Notes: generated by a model from the letters alone, not told the origin. A stretch of 64,000 nt of DNA from MWDV01 sp002070715 (GCA_035411585.1 DAONTI010000011.1:51344-115343), one strand, 5' to 3'. Shown: positions 51,870-61,284, counted from the first letter of the stretch. Made by a program: numbers and translations.

Positions 51870-53138
51870 TCATTCTTCTGGCGGCGCCGGGGCGGGCGCT
51901 TCCAACAAGTGCGGCCGGGGCTCGTGCAGGGGCAGCCACACCCGGAAAGTGCTGCCGCGGCCGGGCTGGCTTTCGACCTCGATGCGGCCTTGGTGCGCCC
52001 GCACGATGCGCAAGACAATCATCAGTCCCAGCCCGGATCCTTTCCGTTTGGTGGTATAGCACGGTTCAAATAAGCGGTTGATCTGTTCCTGCGGAATGCC
52101 GCGGCCGGTGTCGGTCACGCTCACCCAGGCGCCGTCGGTGCCCGATCCGGTCCGCAACGTGAGCCGCCCGCCCTTGGTCATGGCCTGCATGGCGTTTTTG
52201 ACCAGGTTCACCAACACCTGTTGCAGTTGCACGGGGTCCATCGGGGTCGGCGGCAGTTGCCGGGCGAGCCGGGATTCCACCCGGATTTCGCGGTTGTCGA
52301 GTTCGGGCCGCAGAAGGTCCAGCGTTTTCCCGACCACATCATTCAAGGATGCGAGCTGCAACTGCGGCGGCACGGGCCGCAGGGCTTGGAGAAATTGGGT
52401 GATGATGTAATCCAAGCGATGAATCTCCCCCTTGGCCACGTGGAGATATTCGTCCAGCTTAGCCACGCTCTCCTGGGCTTCACGCAGATCCGGCGCCGCC
52501 GACGCCGCGCCGCGCCGCCGCACGGCAGTCGGGGTCGGTTCCGGCACCGCCGAGAGGTCCCGCAGTTTTTTCAACTGCCGCTCCATCAGTTGGAGATGAA
52601 TGTGCAGGGCGTTGAGCGGATTGCCGATTTCATGGGCCACACTGGCCGCCAGCAAGGTGAGCGCCTGGATGCGCTCGCTTTCAATGGCGTCAAAGGTCTG
52701 CTGCCGGGCCTCGGTGGCGTCGTGCAGAATCAACGCCACGCCGCTGCTATCGGTGGTTTCGCCATCCAGCGGCGCGGCATAAAGCCGGAGAAACCGTGGT
52801 CGCGGATAATGCACCTCAAATTCATGGCGGACCACCCGGCGCCCCCCCGGTTCGGAATGCGCGAGCCGTTCCCAGTCCAGTTCCGGCAGGCACTCACGCA
52901 CGTGCCGGCCCTCGCCGCCGGGCGGCAAACCGATGAGCCGCGTCACGGCTTGATTGTAATAGAGCACCCGCCCGGTTTCATCGGCGACCAACAAGCCGTC
53001 TTCGATGGTGTTGAACAGAATCTCGAGAAACCGCCGTTCGCGCGCGAGACGTTGCACCACCGTTTGCAGACCCTCGGCATCCAACCGCCCAATGCGACCG
53101 AGGACTTTGTCGAGAAAACTGGATTTAGCGGCGGCCAT
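51870..53138 (-). CDS. Cytosolic PAS histidine kinase, partner of NtrC-type regulator
   Basis: Encodes 422 residues from the ATG at 53138. It has no transmembrane helix, so it senses inside the cell. A PAS domain (about 35-145) with EILFNTIEDGLLVADETGRVLYYN is followed by HisKA with the phosphorylated His in ASVAHEIGNPLNAL (about 170), a linker of charged Arg/Ala residues inserted after the dimerisation helix, and the HATPase domain with NLVKNAMQA (N box), DTGRGIP and GSGLGL (G boxes). Domain order is that of NtrB-like kinases. Located just before the response regulator in the same operon. The signal sensed by the PAS domain is unknown. Confidence 0.92.
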   Translation of the reverse strand: MAAAKSSFLDKVLGRIGRLDAEGLQTVVQRLARERRFLEILFNTIEDGLLVADETGRVLYYNQAVTRLIGLPPGGEGRHVRECLPELDWERLAHSEPGGRRVVRHEFEVHYPRPRFLRLYAAPLDGETTDSSGVALILHDATEARQQTFDAIESERIQALTLLAASVAHEIGNPLNALHIHLQLMERQLKKLRDLSAVPEPTPTAVRRRGAASAAPDLREAQESVAKLDEYLHVAKGEIHRLDYIITQFLQALRPVPPQLQLASLNDVVGKTLDLLRPELDNREIRVESRLARQLPPTPMDPVQLQQVLVNLVKNAMQAMTKGGRLTLRTGSGTDGAWVSVTDTGRGIPQEQINRLFEPCYTTKRKGSGLGLMIVLRIVRAHQGRIEVESQPGRGSTFRVWLPLHEPRPHLLEAPAPAPPEE

Positions 53139-53259
53139 AGGGATCAGGGGAGAGGCCGGGCGGATCGCCCGCAAAACCAACCCCGTCGCCGCAAAACCGC
53201 CGCCTCAACCATCACGCGGCGGAACGGCAATTCACGGGACGCGAACGGGATGACACGTC

Positions 53260-54258
53260 TTAAAACCATTGCTTGCGCTTGAAGTAGTAGAACGCCCCGG
53301 CGGTCGCCAGGACGGTGAGCAGTGTAACCAACGCATATCCGAAAGTCCAGTGTAGCTCCGGCATGGGCTCGAAATTCATGCCATACCACGTGCCCACCAG
53401 CATCATCGGCGTGGTCAGAATGGTAAACAGCGTGAGCACCTTGATGACTTCGCCGGTCTGATTGGACGACATGTTGAGATACACCTGCAGGATGCCGGTG
53501 AGCGAATCGGCGTAACCCTGGGCCATTTCCGTAATCCGGAACAAGGCATCATGCACATCCCGGAAATAGGGCACGACATGCGCGCGGATGAGCTTGAATT
53601 CGCCGTGGGCAAACCGGGCGATGACCTCGCGTTGCGGCCCGATGATGCGTCGCAGATGGAGCACCTCCTTTTTGGTCTGTAAAATTTTGGTCAGGACTTC
53701 CTTGGTGGGATGCTGCAACGCCTGTTGTTCGAGTTCCGCAATCTCCAGCGATAATTCGTCCAGGGCGGGTTTGTAATGATCCACGATGGAATCCAGCAGA
53801 TTGTAGGCGACCCGGTCGGGCGCGCGGGCGATGCCGCCGCTGCCCCGGATGGCCCGGTCTTCCGTGAGTTGCACGCTGCGCATCGGCCCCCGGTGGAACG
53901 TGACGAGAAAATTTTTGCCCAGGAAAAAATTCAATTCCGTGGTCGCAAACACCCCGTCCCGACGGCTGTAGTCCACCGCGTGGATGACGATGAACAGATA
54001 CGGCGCAAACCGATCCTCTTCGCGCGGTTGATATTCCTCCACCTTTGGCGATTCGCTCACCGCGACACAGTCCTCGATGGAAAGCGGATGGAAATGGAAC
54101 ACCTCTTCGAGCACATACCGGATTTCCTCGGGCGTGGGATCTTCCAAATCCACCCAGAGAAACAGGTTGGTGTCGCTCAGCAGCGTGGGCATCAAGAACA
54201 TTTCAATGTTCTGGCTGTGCAGGCGACCCTGCGTGGTAAATACCATTGAATGAATCAT
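53260..54258 (-). CDS. CorA-family magnesium/divalent cation transporter
   Basis: Encodes 332 residues. Soluble N-terminal domain with FHPLSIEDCVAV and the long helical stalk (about 160-250, with RRIIGPQREVIARF), then two transmembrane helices at the C-terminus. The YGMNFEPMP at the end of the first helix is the GMN selectivity motif of CorA. The last residues are basic (FKRKQWF) and face the cytoplasm. It imports Mg2+ or Co2+. It sits alone upstream of the kinase gene with a 121-base gap. Confidence 0.93.
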   Translation of the reverse strand: MIHSMVFTTQGRLHSQNIEMFLMPTLLSDTNLFLWVDLEDPTPEEIRYVLEEVFHFHPLSIEDCVAVSESPKVEEYQPREEDRFAPYLFIVIHAVDYSRRDGVFATTELNFFLGKNFLVTFHRGPMRSVQLTEDRAIRGSGGIARAPDRVAYNLLDSIVDHYKPALDELSLEIAELEQQALQHPTKEVLTKILQTKKEVLHLRRIIGPQREVIARFAHGEFKLIRAHVVPYFRDVHDALFRITEMAQGYADSLTGILQVYLNMSSNQTGEVIKVLTLFTILTTPMMLVGTWYGMNFEPMPELHWTFGYALVTLLTVLATAGAFYYFKRKQWF

Positions 54259-54819
54259 GGCTATGCGCGATTAAATCCGTATTGCATGCGTCAGGTTGTC
54301 CCAAAGGTGGAGCCGATTCCAGCACAAGGCAAGACAGGAGGGAGTTGTTTCGGCACAAGCCGGCGGCCGCCGGAGCGGACCCGGCCGGTTTGACACAGCA
54401 ACGGGGAGAACAACGATTTTTCCGGATTTGGCGGGGAGATCAAAGGACGGAATACGGGTTGAGGTACAGCCAGCAGTGCCGGTTACCAGCGGATATTGAT
54501 AGCAAAGTGCCGCGCCAGAGGGACTGAACCGTTTCGCGGCAAGGGTGTCCGAAGTTTGGGCAGCCCAATAACATCGGCGCCAAAAATACCCGTCAAATTT
54601 AACCCGGATTAGCTGGAAAACGGCCCGCCCTGAAGGCGGTCACTCTCCGTTTACGCCATTAAACATTCCAGACCGGGAGGAACGATTCCATTGAACAAGA
54701 ATATGGAACGCAGATTGCTTTTTGCCGAGGCAACCGCAGAGTCGTTCGCCGGAATCAGGTCCAACGCCGGGCCACAGGGTCATCCGGTCGGGCTGTGGTG
54801 ATAAAACATTACAGAACGT
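54259..54819. other. Long intergenic region before pilC
   Basis: 561 bases with no convincing gene on either strand. I see short inverted repeats, for example around the GCCCGCCCTGAAGGCGG at 54628-54644, and a TGATAAAAC at 54800-54808 close to the pilC start. There is no tRNA and no clear promoter. Confidence 0.4.
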
Positions 54820-56034
54820 ATGCCATCGTTTGCCTTTGTTGCCAGAGAAACCGGGACCGGCCGGGAAGTCCGCAGTGCCGTGGAGGCCGTGACGGAGCAA
54901 GCCGCCATCGCCACGCTGCTCAACCGCAATTTGCTGGTCATCTCCATCGAAGAACGCCTCAGCAAGCGGGGACGGACCAGTGGCGGTCGCGTGGCCTTGC
55001 ATGACCTGGTCATCTTTACGCGGCAATTGGCGACCATGATTGACGCGGGATTGGCCATGGTGCAGTCCCTCCAGGCGCTGGCCGAACAGACGACCAACAA
55101 AGTCATGCGCGATGTCATCCGGGACGTTTGCACGCGGGTGGAGGGTGGCGACAGCTTCTCCGAGGCGCTGCAAAAGCATCCCAAGGTGTTCACCCGCCTG
55201 TACGTCTGCATGGTGGCCGCCGGGGAAAAAGGCGGATTGTTGGCGGAAATTCTGGCGCGGCTGGCAACGTATCTGGAAAACACCGCGCGCCTCCGCAAGA
55301 AGGTCAAATCGGCGATGATGTATCCCACCGTGGTCACCATCGTGGCCATTTTAATCACCATCTTTTTGCTGGTGAAGGTGGTGCCGGTGTTCGGGGACAT
55401 CTTTTCCGGTTTCGGCGCCAAACTGCCCGGCCCGACCTTGTACATGATCAAACTGAGCGAGTTCGTGCAGCGCTACATTCTGCTGCTCTTGATCGGCGGC
55501 GGCGCGGTGGTGTACGGCTGGTTTTATTTCATCAAAACCAAACCCGGCCGGGAATTCTGGGATCGGTATCGCATCCGCATGCCGATCTTTGGGGTCATCG
55601 CCCACAAAATCTGTCTGGCCCGGTTTACGCGCACGCTGGCGTCGTTGATCCGCAGCGGGGTGCCCATTCTGGAGGTTCTGCAAATCGTCTCCCAAACCGT
55701 CGGCAACGTGGTCATGGAAAAGGCCATTCGTTCGGCCGCCGGCGACATCGAACGGGGCGAGGGCATCTCCACCGCCATTGGCAAACATCCCGTGTTCCCA
55801 ACCATGATCGTCCGGATGATCACCGCCGGCGAGCAAACCGGGAAAATTGATAACATGCTCGAACGCGTGGCGGACTTCCTGGACGAGGAAATCGAAACGA
55901 CATTGTCGGGATTAACCTCGTTGATTGAGCCGATTTTGATTGTGTTCCTGGGCGTCGTCATCGGCGGCATGGTGATTTGTATGTTCCTGCCCATTTTCAA
56001 GATGTCCGAAATCGTCAATCCCTCCAATCGTTGA
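54820..56034 (+). CDS. pilC: Type IV pilus / type II secretion inner membrane platform protein PilC/GspF
   Basis: Encodes 404 residues. Two copies of the GspF domain are visible: LVIFTRQLATMIDAGLAMVQSLQAL...GGDSFSEALQKHPKVFTRLYVCMVAAGEKGG (about 65-145) and ICLARFTRTLASLIRSGVPILEVLQIV...GEGISTAIGKHPVFPTMIVRMITAGEQTG (about 265-345). Three transmembrane helices occur at about 165-190, 220-240 and 375-400. It anchors the pilus or pseudopilus assembly ATPase in the inner membrane. No other pilus gene is in the window, so it is an isolated component. No ribosome-binding site is visible upstream. Confidence 0.92.
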   Translation: MPSFAFVARETGTGREVRSAVEAVTEQAAIATLLNRNLLVISIEERLSKRGRTSGGRVALHDLVIFTRQLATMIDAGLAMVQSLQALAEQTTNKVMRDVIRDVCTRVEGGDSFSEALQKHPKVFTRLYVCMVAAGEKGGLLAEILARLATYLENTARLRKKVKSAMMYPTVVTIVAILITIFLLVKVVPVFGDIFSGFGAKLPGPTLYMIKLSEFVQRYILLLLIGGGAVVYGWFYFIKTKPGREFWDRYRIRMPIFGVIAHKICLARFTRTLASLIRSGVPILEVLQIVSQTVGNVVMEKAIRSAAGDIERGEGISTAIGKHPVFPTMIVRMITAGEQTGKIDNMLERVADFLDEEIETTLSGLTSLIEPILIVFLGVVIGGMVICMFLPIFKMSEIVNPSNR

Positions 56035-56182
56035 CGCGCCGGCGCCGGTCCTGCCGCGCCCCTTCCGGTGCCGCCCCGGAGGGGGCGCGTTGTTTTGTTT
56101 CCTTGCTCCCCCGCCCGCTTGCTCTATGCTGGATGCTGTCGTTCCTTGAGGAGCGATTTTGGACTCAAGAAACTGGAAGCTT

Positions 56183-57145
56183 ATGCCACTGACACATACA
56201 CGCGATCTGTTCGCCAAAGCGCTCAAAGGCAAATACGCCCTTGGCGCGTTCAACGTAAACAACATGGAATTGATCCAGGCCATCGTTGAGGCCTGCGAAG
56301 AGGAGAAAGCGCCGCTGATCCTTCAAATCTCCAAAGGGGCCCGCCAATACGCCAACCCCGTCTATCTCAAGAAGCTCATCGAAGCGGCGGTCAGCCTTTC
56401 CAACATCCCCATCGCCGTCCACCTGGACCACGGCGACACCTTTGAACTGTGCAAGCAGTGCATTGACGAGGGATTCACCAGCGTCATGATTGACGCCTCC
56501 CACGAACCCTTCGAGAAAAACGTCGAGATCACCAAGAAGGTGGTGGAATACGCGCACAAACATAACTGCGTGGTGGAAGCCGAGCTGGGCCACCTCGTGG
56601 GGGCGCAGTTCGACGACGGAGAGGAAGGCGGCGCCCATTCGGTCAGCGGCCACTACACCGTGCCGGATGAAGCTGTGAAATTCGTCAAGGAATCCGGCTG
56701 CGACTCCCTGGCCGTCGCCATCGGCAACAGCCACGGCGCCTACAAATTCAAGGGCGAACAACACTTGGACCTCGAACGCCTCAAGCTCATCAAGCAGGCG
56801 CTCATGAATGCCGGATTGGGTGATTATCCGCTGGTGCTGCACGGCGCGTCCAGTGTGCCGCAATACCTCGTTGATGAGGTCAACAAGTACGGCGGTAAAA
56901 TGCCGGATGCCCGGGGGGTGCCGGAAGCGGACATTGAAGTCGCCCGCCGCACCGGCTGCACCAAGGTGAACATTGACACCGACCTGCGCATCGCGTTGAC
57001 TGCCGGCATCCGCAAGGTGTTCGCCGAGAAGCCGGGTGAATTCGATCCGCGAAAATACCTCGGCCCGGCACGCATCGCGGTGAAAGAACTGGTGCGGCAC
57101 AAAGTCAAAAACGTGCTCTGCTGCGCCGGGCACGCTTTTGATTAA
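56183..57145 (+). CDS. fba: Class II fructose-bisphosphate aldolase
   Basis: Encodes 320 residues from the ATG at 56183. Splits fructose 1,6-bisphosphate in glycolysis with a zinc ion. GAFNVNNMELIQAIVEA is the N-terminal signature, VHLDHGD (about 80) holds zinc ligand and catalytic Asp, VEAELGHLVG has the Glu, SHGAYKF the zinc His and LVLHGASSVP the other zinc His. CTKVNIDTDLR closes the active site. The form matches FbaA-type class II enzymes. A good terminator follows, so it is a separate unit. It fits with the PPi-phosphofructokinase as central sugar metabolism. Confidence 0.94.
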   Translation: MPLTHTRDLFAKALKGKYALGAFNVNNMELIQAIVEACEEEKAPLILQISKGARQYANPVYLKKLIEAAVSLSNIPIAVHLDHGDTFELCKQCIDEGFTSVMIDASHEPFEKNVEITKKVVEYAHKHNCVVEAELGHLVGAQFDDGEEGGAHSVSGHYTVPDEAVKFVKESGCDSLAVAIGNSHGAYKFKGEQHLDLERLKLIKQALMNAGLGDYPLVLHGASSVPQYLVDEVNKYGGKMPDARGVPEADIEVARRTGCTKVNIDTDLRIALTAGIRKVFAEKPGEFDPRKYLGPARIAVKELVRHKVKNVLCCAGHAFD

Positions 57146-57167
57146 GTCACCTCCTTTGAACCAATTC

Positions 57168-57203
57168 GCCCAAGCAACAACCATTGCTTGGGCTTTTCTT
57201 TTT
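57168..57203 (+). terminator. Rho-independent terminator after fba
   Basis: Perfect ten-base stem GCCCAAGCAA / TTGCTTGGGC with a CAACCA loop, followed by TTTTCTTTTT. It begins 23 bases after the stop codon. Confidence 0.9.
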
Positions 57204-57687
57204 GCCGTTTCATCCCGACCCAGCCGAGCCGTATTCCCCAAAGCGTGTAAAATAAAACCGTAGCTGTTTGCTCTCGGTGTCGGCATGTTAGCAAAACCAC
57301 GGAACCCCAATCCGTTGTGCCGGTCTCGATAAACCGGCGGCAAAACCAATCTGTCACGGGGGCGGAGCGGCATCCCCGAGAATCACCGCCCACTGCTGTT
57401 GCCGCAGCTTTTGCTGGGAGCCATCCCATCCATAGCCAACTGATAAACTCTTTTCGGCTGTAGTTCTTATTTGCCCAAATAAAGAGCCATATTGTCACTA
57501 TAACAGGCCTGAAAATTTCTATATTAGAGTCAATTCGACGCGTTTTTATCGAGTTTACTGAATCGTTATATCTTTAACAATCTGATTATCAATTGGTTAT
57601 AAATTTGACCATTTTTGGTATGCCTCTAGCTCCATTGATTGTGTTGTTAAAAACGAAACAAACATATTAAAGAGAAAGGATACGACA
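57204..57687. other. Intergenic region upstream of the hsp20 pair
   Basis: About 480 bases; the right half (57520-57680) is strongly AT-rich against the local background, as promoters here are. I found no CIRCE element and no clear sigma-32-type promoter. A GAAAGGA at 57674-57680 is a good ribosome-binding site for the first hsp20 gene. A long minus-strand frame (57498-57142) runs through the fba terminator and is not credible. Confidence 0.4.
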
Positions 57688-58155
57688 ATGATGCTAACAC
57701 GATGGCAACGACCGGAATTGACTAGCTGGCCCGTGTTCGGGCGGCTGTCGGATCTCCGAAACGAAATTGACCGCTTATTTGAAACGCCTTTTGCGGAATT
57801 CAGCCGCGCTTCCAGTCTGCTGGGCGGATGGATGCCGGCACTGGATCTGAACGAAGACAAGGACCATTTCACCGTGAAATGTGAATTGCCCGGAATGAAG
57901 AAGGACGACATCAACCTCACGCTCCACGAGGGCTGCCTGACCATTTCAGGCGAGCGACGCGGGGAGCAAGCGCGGCCTGACGGCGAAGTCCACCGCGCCG
58001 AGCGGTTTGTCGGCCGTTTCCAGCGCACGGTGCTGCTGCCAGCGCCGGTGGCGGTGGATAAAATCAGCGCGCAGTACAAAGACGGCGTGTTGACCGTGAC
58101 GCTGCCCAAGACCGAGGAAGCGAAGCCAAAACAGATCGAGGTGAAAGTGGGCTAA
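57688..58155 (+). CDS. Hsp20-family small heat shock protein
   Basis: Encodes 155 residues. An ATP-independent chaperone that holds unfolding proteins. The alpha-crystallin domain (about 48-145) has the usual WMPALDLNEDKDHFTVKCELPGMKKDDINL start, then GCLTISGERR and a GRFQRTVLLP segment, and ends with YKDGVLTVTLPKTEEAKPKQIEVK. The N-terminal 45 residues include the FGRLSDLRNEIDRLF arm found in HspA-type proteins. The start has a GAAAGGA seven bases upstream. It forms a pair with the next Hsp20. Confidence 0.92.
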   Translation: MMLTRWQRPELTSWPVFGRLSDLRNEIDRLFETPFAEFSRASSLLGGWMPALDLNEDKDHFTVKCELPGMKKDDINLTLHEGCLTISGERRGEQARPDGEVHRAERFVGRFQRTVLLPAPVAVDKISAQYKDGVLTVTLPKTEEAKPKQIEVKVG

Positions 58156-58167
58156 ACCCGGAATCCC

Positions 58168-58195
58168 GCCCGGCGGGCGAGCCTGCCCGCCGGGC
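58168..58195 (+). other. Intercistronic hairpin between the hsp20 genes
   Basis: Perfect 11-base stem GCCCGGCGGGC / GCCCGCCGGGC with loop GAGCCT, without a T-tract. Placed 12 bases after the first stop codon, it would form a stable RNA hairpin between the two reading frames and may set the mRNA stability of the first gene or act as a weak attenuator. Confidence 0.5.
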
Positions 58196-58214
58196 CCAAC
58201 CAAAATCCAAAATC

Positions 58215-58592
58215 ATGAATACGACACAGGAAAAAGAATTACGAACGGAAACTCGCGCGGTGCGCGTGGAATATGTCATGCCCCCGGTGAACATTTACGA
58301 AACCACCCAAGCCTATATCTTGGAGGCGGAGATGCCCGGCGTGGACAAGAACGGTTTGGAAGTCACCCTGGAGGGCAACGAAATCACCCTCCTGGGCCGG
58401 CGCCAGGTGGAAAAAGTCAGCGGTGAACAATTACTTCGCGAGCGCAATGAGGCGGACTACCGCCGGGTGTTTGAGCTGGATCCCACCCTCGACACCTCAA
58501 AGATCTCGGCCCGGATCGAGCAGGGATTGCTGACGCTGACATTGCCAAAATCAGCGCAACAACAACCCCGGCGGATTACGGTCAACGATTAA
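58215..58592 (+). CDS. Hsp20-family small heat shock protein (second copy)
   Basis: Encodes 125 residues. The alpha-crystallin domain covers residues 25-122: PPVNIYETTQAYILEAEMPGVDKNGLEVTLEGNEITLLGRR, then ADYRRVFELDPTLDTSKISARIEQGLLTLTLPKS. It has only a short charged N-terminal arm (KELRTETRAVRVEYV) instead of the amphipathic arm of the first protein, so it may hetero-oligomerise with it. It is 59 bases downstream on the same strand, with the GC hairpin between them. No ribosome-binding site is strong. Confidence 0.92.
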   Translation: MNTTQEKELRTETRAVRVEYVMPPVNIYETTQAYILEAEMPGVDKNGLEVTLEGNEITLLGRRQVEKVSGEQLLRERNEADYRRVFELDPTLDTSKISARIEQGLLTLTLPKSAQQQPRRITVND

Positions 58593-58792
58593 CCCGTCGC
58601 CACGCGGCCAGCGCGCGAATTCCCTGGCAATTATACCCGTGGGGTGAACTGGAATACTAATCCGGTTTGCCTCACGGTTTTTTCATTAAACTGAACCGAG
58701 CTGTCATTCCGCAGAATTCTCGCTGCCGCCACTGGACAAACAAATTGTTTCGCCCGGCCAAACGTTCGCTGATCAATCGTTTTTCTCAAACC

Positions 58793-60736
58793 ATGTCGTG
58801 CGGCACGCATCGCGCCACGTACGATTATCTTGACCATTCGCCCCTAGTGGGGCAAATTACCTTCGACACGAACGGCACCACTGTGATGACCACGACCAAC
58901 GGTTACGATCATCTGAACCGCCTCACGAACACTGCGTCGTTGGGAGGGACCGGTTCCACCCGGTCCCAATTTGATTACCAATACAATCCCGCCAGCCAGC
59001 GCACGAGCGTGACGAACCTGGACGGCAGCTATTGGGTGTATGGCTATGACAGCATGGGGCAGGTGACGAGCGGGAAGAAGTATTGGAGCGACGGCACACC
59101 CGTCGCGGGGCAGCAGTTTGATTATGCGTTCGACGACATTGGCAACCGGCAGACCACCACGCGGGATGGACGCCAAGCCACGTATTCACCCAACAACCTA
59201 AACCAATACACCAGCCGCACCGTGCCGGGCTTTGTGAACGTGCTGGGCACGGCCACGAATACGGCCACGGTGAGCTTGTGGAGCCAGGACAATCTTGCGC
59301 TCTACACGCCGACGACGCGTAAGGGGGATTATTTCCGTGGGGAAATGTTGTTCAACAACAACACCGGTGCGCTGTGGTTGACCATCACCAACGTGGCCGT
59401 CCTGAGCAACGACACCGGGGCGGACATTGTGACCAACATCGCGGGCAATTTGTTGCTGGCGAAGAATCCCGAGGCGTTCACCTATGACGCCGATGGCAAC
59501 TTAACCAGTGACGGCTTGTGGACGAACGTGTGGAATGGGGAGAACCGGCGCATCACGATTGAGAGCCGGAGCACGCTGCCGTCGGCAGCCAAAGTGAAAG
59601 AGGCGTGGACGCTTCTGCCCGATGGAAGATGGATTGAGCGCATTGTGTCCACGAACAACGGGATGAGTTACTATCCCTCACAGACCAACCGTTACGTGTG
59701 GGACCATCAAGTCTTGCTGGCGGTGCTGGATCATACGAACGGCGTGGTGGTGAGCTTCATGCGAGGCATAGATATGAGCGGTAGCATTCAAGGGGCTGGT
59801 GGAGTGGGCGGCGCGCTGGCAGTGAAAGCGGGAACGTCCGCCCAATGCGGCGCGATGGCAAACACCACACATTTCACCTGCTACGATGGCAACGGGAACG
59901 TGATGGTGCTCATCAACGCGGCAACGGGTGCCGAGAGTGCGCACTACGAATACGGTCCCTTCGCCGAGTCGCTGCGCGTCACCGGTCCAATGGCCAAACT
60001 CAATCCGATTCGTTTCAGCACGCAATACGCGGATGACGTGTGCGACGACATCAAATACCTGTATCGCGATTACACGGCATGGGTGGGGAGGTGGCTTAGT
60101 AGAGACCCAATCGAGGAAGCTGGAGGCGAGAGCCTGTATGGGTTCGTTCATAACTCGGCGATCAATCGGATTGATCCCAAGGGGTTGGCGTTCTTGTGGG
60201 ATACTTTTGTTGGGTGTGCGACCTCGATTGGTGCGAAGCAGGTGGACAAATACTTCGACAAGTTGTTTGCCTGTGGTGCGCTGAACAGTCGCCTACGCGG
60301 CGAGAAGCCAAAGCCTGGTGAGCCAGAGGCTTTTGATATTGATCTTTGCAAGGGGTTTTCTTTCAAGCCCGATTTTGAACCGGGATACACTCCTACGTCA
60401 CTGGCCAAAAACATTGCAGACTGCGTGCTGTCGTCGCTGAAAGGCAAAGCAATTGAGGAGGCGCTTAAGGAAATTACCGATCCGAACAAGCGAAAGGCAC
60501 TTCAGAAGCTTTTGGAAACGGCAGCCGACTATGCACCTGAGGCGCAAATGAATCTCACCATAAACGCCAGGTGCAAAAGCAAGAAGTTGCATGTGACCTT
60601 GGATTACTCGGCTACGGTTAAGGTGGGTGGGGCATCCATATCTTCCCCGGCTAAGACAGTTGGGCCGTATGGTTGCCCATCCATCCTGAATCTTGATTCT
60701 CATTGCGGCTGCTGTGATGGACAAAAGACCCAGTAG
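58793..60736 (+). CDS. RHS-repeat protein C-terminal part with cysteine-rich tip (module 1)
   Basis: Encodes 647 residues; the ATG at 58793 is where RHS character begins and the true protein may have lost its N-terminal half. YD-type repeats (YDHLNRLTNTAS, YGYDSMGQVTSGKKY, YDADGNLTSDG) run to about 430. The RHS core end is present as WLSRDPIEEAGGESLYGFVHNSAINRIDPKG (about 430-464). A variable tip of about 183 residues follows, with cysteines throughout and the end DSHCGCCDGQ. Such tips are usually toxins or other effectors. It is followed four bases later by a lipoprotein gene, the position of an immunity or partner gene. GC drops in the tip. Confidence 0.7.
   Translation: MSCGTHRATYDYLDHSPLVGQITFDTNGTTVMTTTNGYDHLNRLTNTASLGGTGSTRSQFDYQYNPASQRTSVTNLDGSYWVYGYDSMGQVTSGKKYWSDGTPVAGQQFDYAFDDIGNRQTTTRDGRQATYSPNNLNQYTSRTVPGFVNVLGTATNTATVSLWSQDNLALYTPTTRKGDYFRGEMLFNNNTGALWLTITNVAVLSNDTGADIVTNIAGNLLLAKNPEAFTYDADGNLTSDGLWTNVWNGENRRITIESRSTLPSAAKVKEAWTLLPDGRWIERIVSTNNGMSYYPSQTNRYVWDHQVLLAVLDHTNGVVVSFMRGIDMSGSIQGAGGVGGALAVKAGTSAQCGAMANTTHFTCYDGNGNVMVLINAATGAESAHYEYGPFAESLRVTGPMAKLNPIRFSTQYADDVCDDIKYLYRDYTAWVGRWLSRDPIEEAGGESLYGFVHNSAINRIDPKGLAFLWDTFVGCATSIGAKQVDKYFDKLFACGALNSRLRGEKPKPGEPEAFDIDLCKGFSFKPDFEPGYTPTSLAKNIADCVLSSLKGKAIEEALKEITDPNKRKALQKLLETAADYAPEAQMNLTINARCKSKKLHVTLDYSATVKVGGASISSPAKTVGPYGCPSILNLDSHCGCCDGQKTQ
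59114..59499 (+). repeat. RHS core direct repeat, copy 1
   Basis: 386 bases aligned without gaps to 61324-61709 at an offset of exactly 2,210, and mostly identical by eye. It covers the core segment from QFDYAFDD to YDADGN. The 48 bases 59201-59248 are also repeated exactly at 63437-63484. Confidence 0.85.
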
Positions 60737-60740
60737 CGAT

Positions 60741-61211
60741 ATGAGATCACTCGCCCTCGCATCGGTTTCCTGCTTGCTGCTGATTGCTGGTTGCTGCTCC
60801 GTTCCAGAAGTCTACCGCCCTGTTACGGAGTTCCAGCGCAAGCACGCTGCTGAGTTTGGAAAATACACTTACTTGAACCCTGTTTCCCTCGACACTTACA
60901 AGGCGATTTGGGGCGAGCGTGCTGGATCGACCAGCTACATTTTGGGTGAGACGGAGCGCCGCTTTGGGGGCGAGCAGGGCGTTAAGGAATTCGTTAAAAC
61001 GATGTTACAGCGCGAGGCTGAAGACCGACAAAGAATCCTCAAGTTTTGTCGAGACCTAGAGGAAGCGAGTTCCAACGGTGGCGCAATTTGCCAATACGAG
61101 TGGAGCGACGGTAAAACCAAGGAAACTGGTTTTCTCGTTTTGAAGTCTGGCGAGGTAGTCAAACGTGAGCCGTGGGTCACTGACTACCTTTCTGAGCAAA
61201 AAGAAAAGTAA
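60741..61211 (+). CDS. Lipoprotein following RHS tip 1 (possible immunity or partner protein)
   Basis: Encodes 156 residues from the ATG at 60741. The signal peptide (RSLALASVSCLLLIAGCC) ends in a lipobox with the cysteine pair CC, so it is anchored in a membrane facing the periplasm or outside. The mature part is charged and mostly helical (KEFVKTMLQREAEDRQRILKF). No family is recognised. In RHS loci the small gene right after the tip usually encodes the tip's immunity protein. Here that is inference only. It starts four bases after the RHS stop, without a clear ribosome-binding site. Confidence 0.6.
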   Translation: MRSLALASVSCLLLIAGCCSVPEVYRPVTEFQRKHAAEFGKYTYLNPVSLDTYKAIWGERAGSTSYILGETERRFGGEQGVKEFVKTMLQREAEDRQRILKFCRDLEEASSNGGAICQYEWSDGKTKETGFLVLKSGEVVKREPWVTDYLSEQKEK

Positions 61212-61284
61212 AAGTAAACTGTGCGCGCCAACCAATGCAGTAGCCGTGCCATGAATTTCCGCTGGTGCAGCTTCTTGTCTACAC

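Noticed and set aside
57142..57498. 118-residue minus-strand frame after fba
   Set aside because: It runs through a strong terminator, has Trp/Lys-rich non-protein-like composition, and no start signal.
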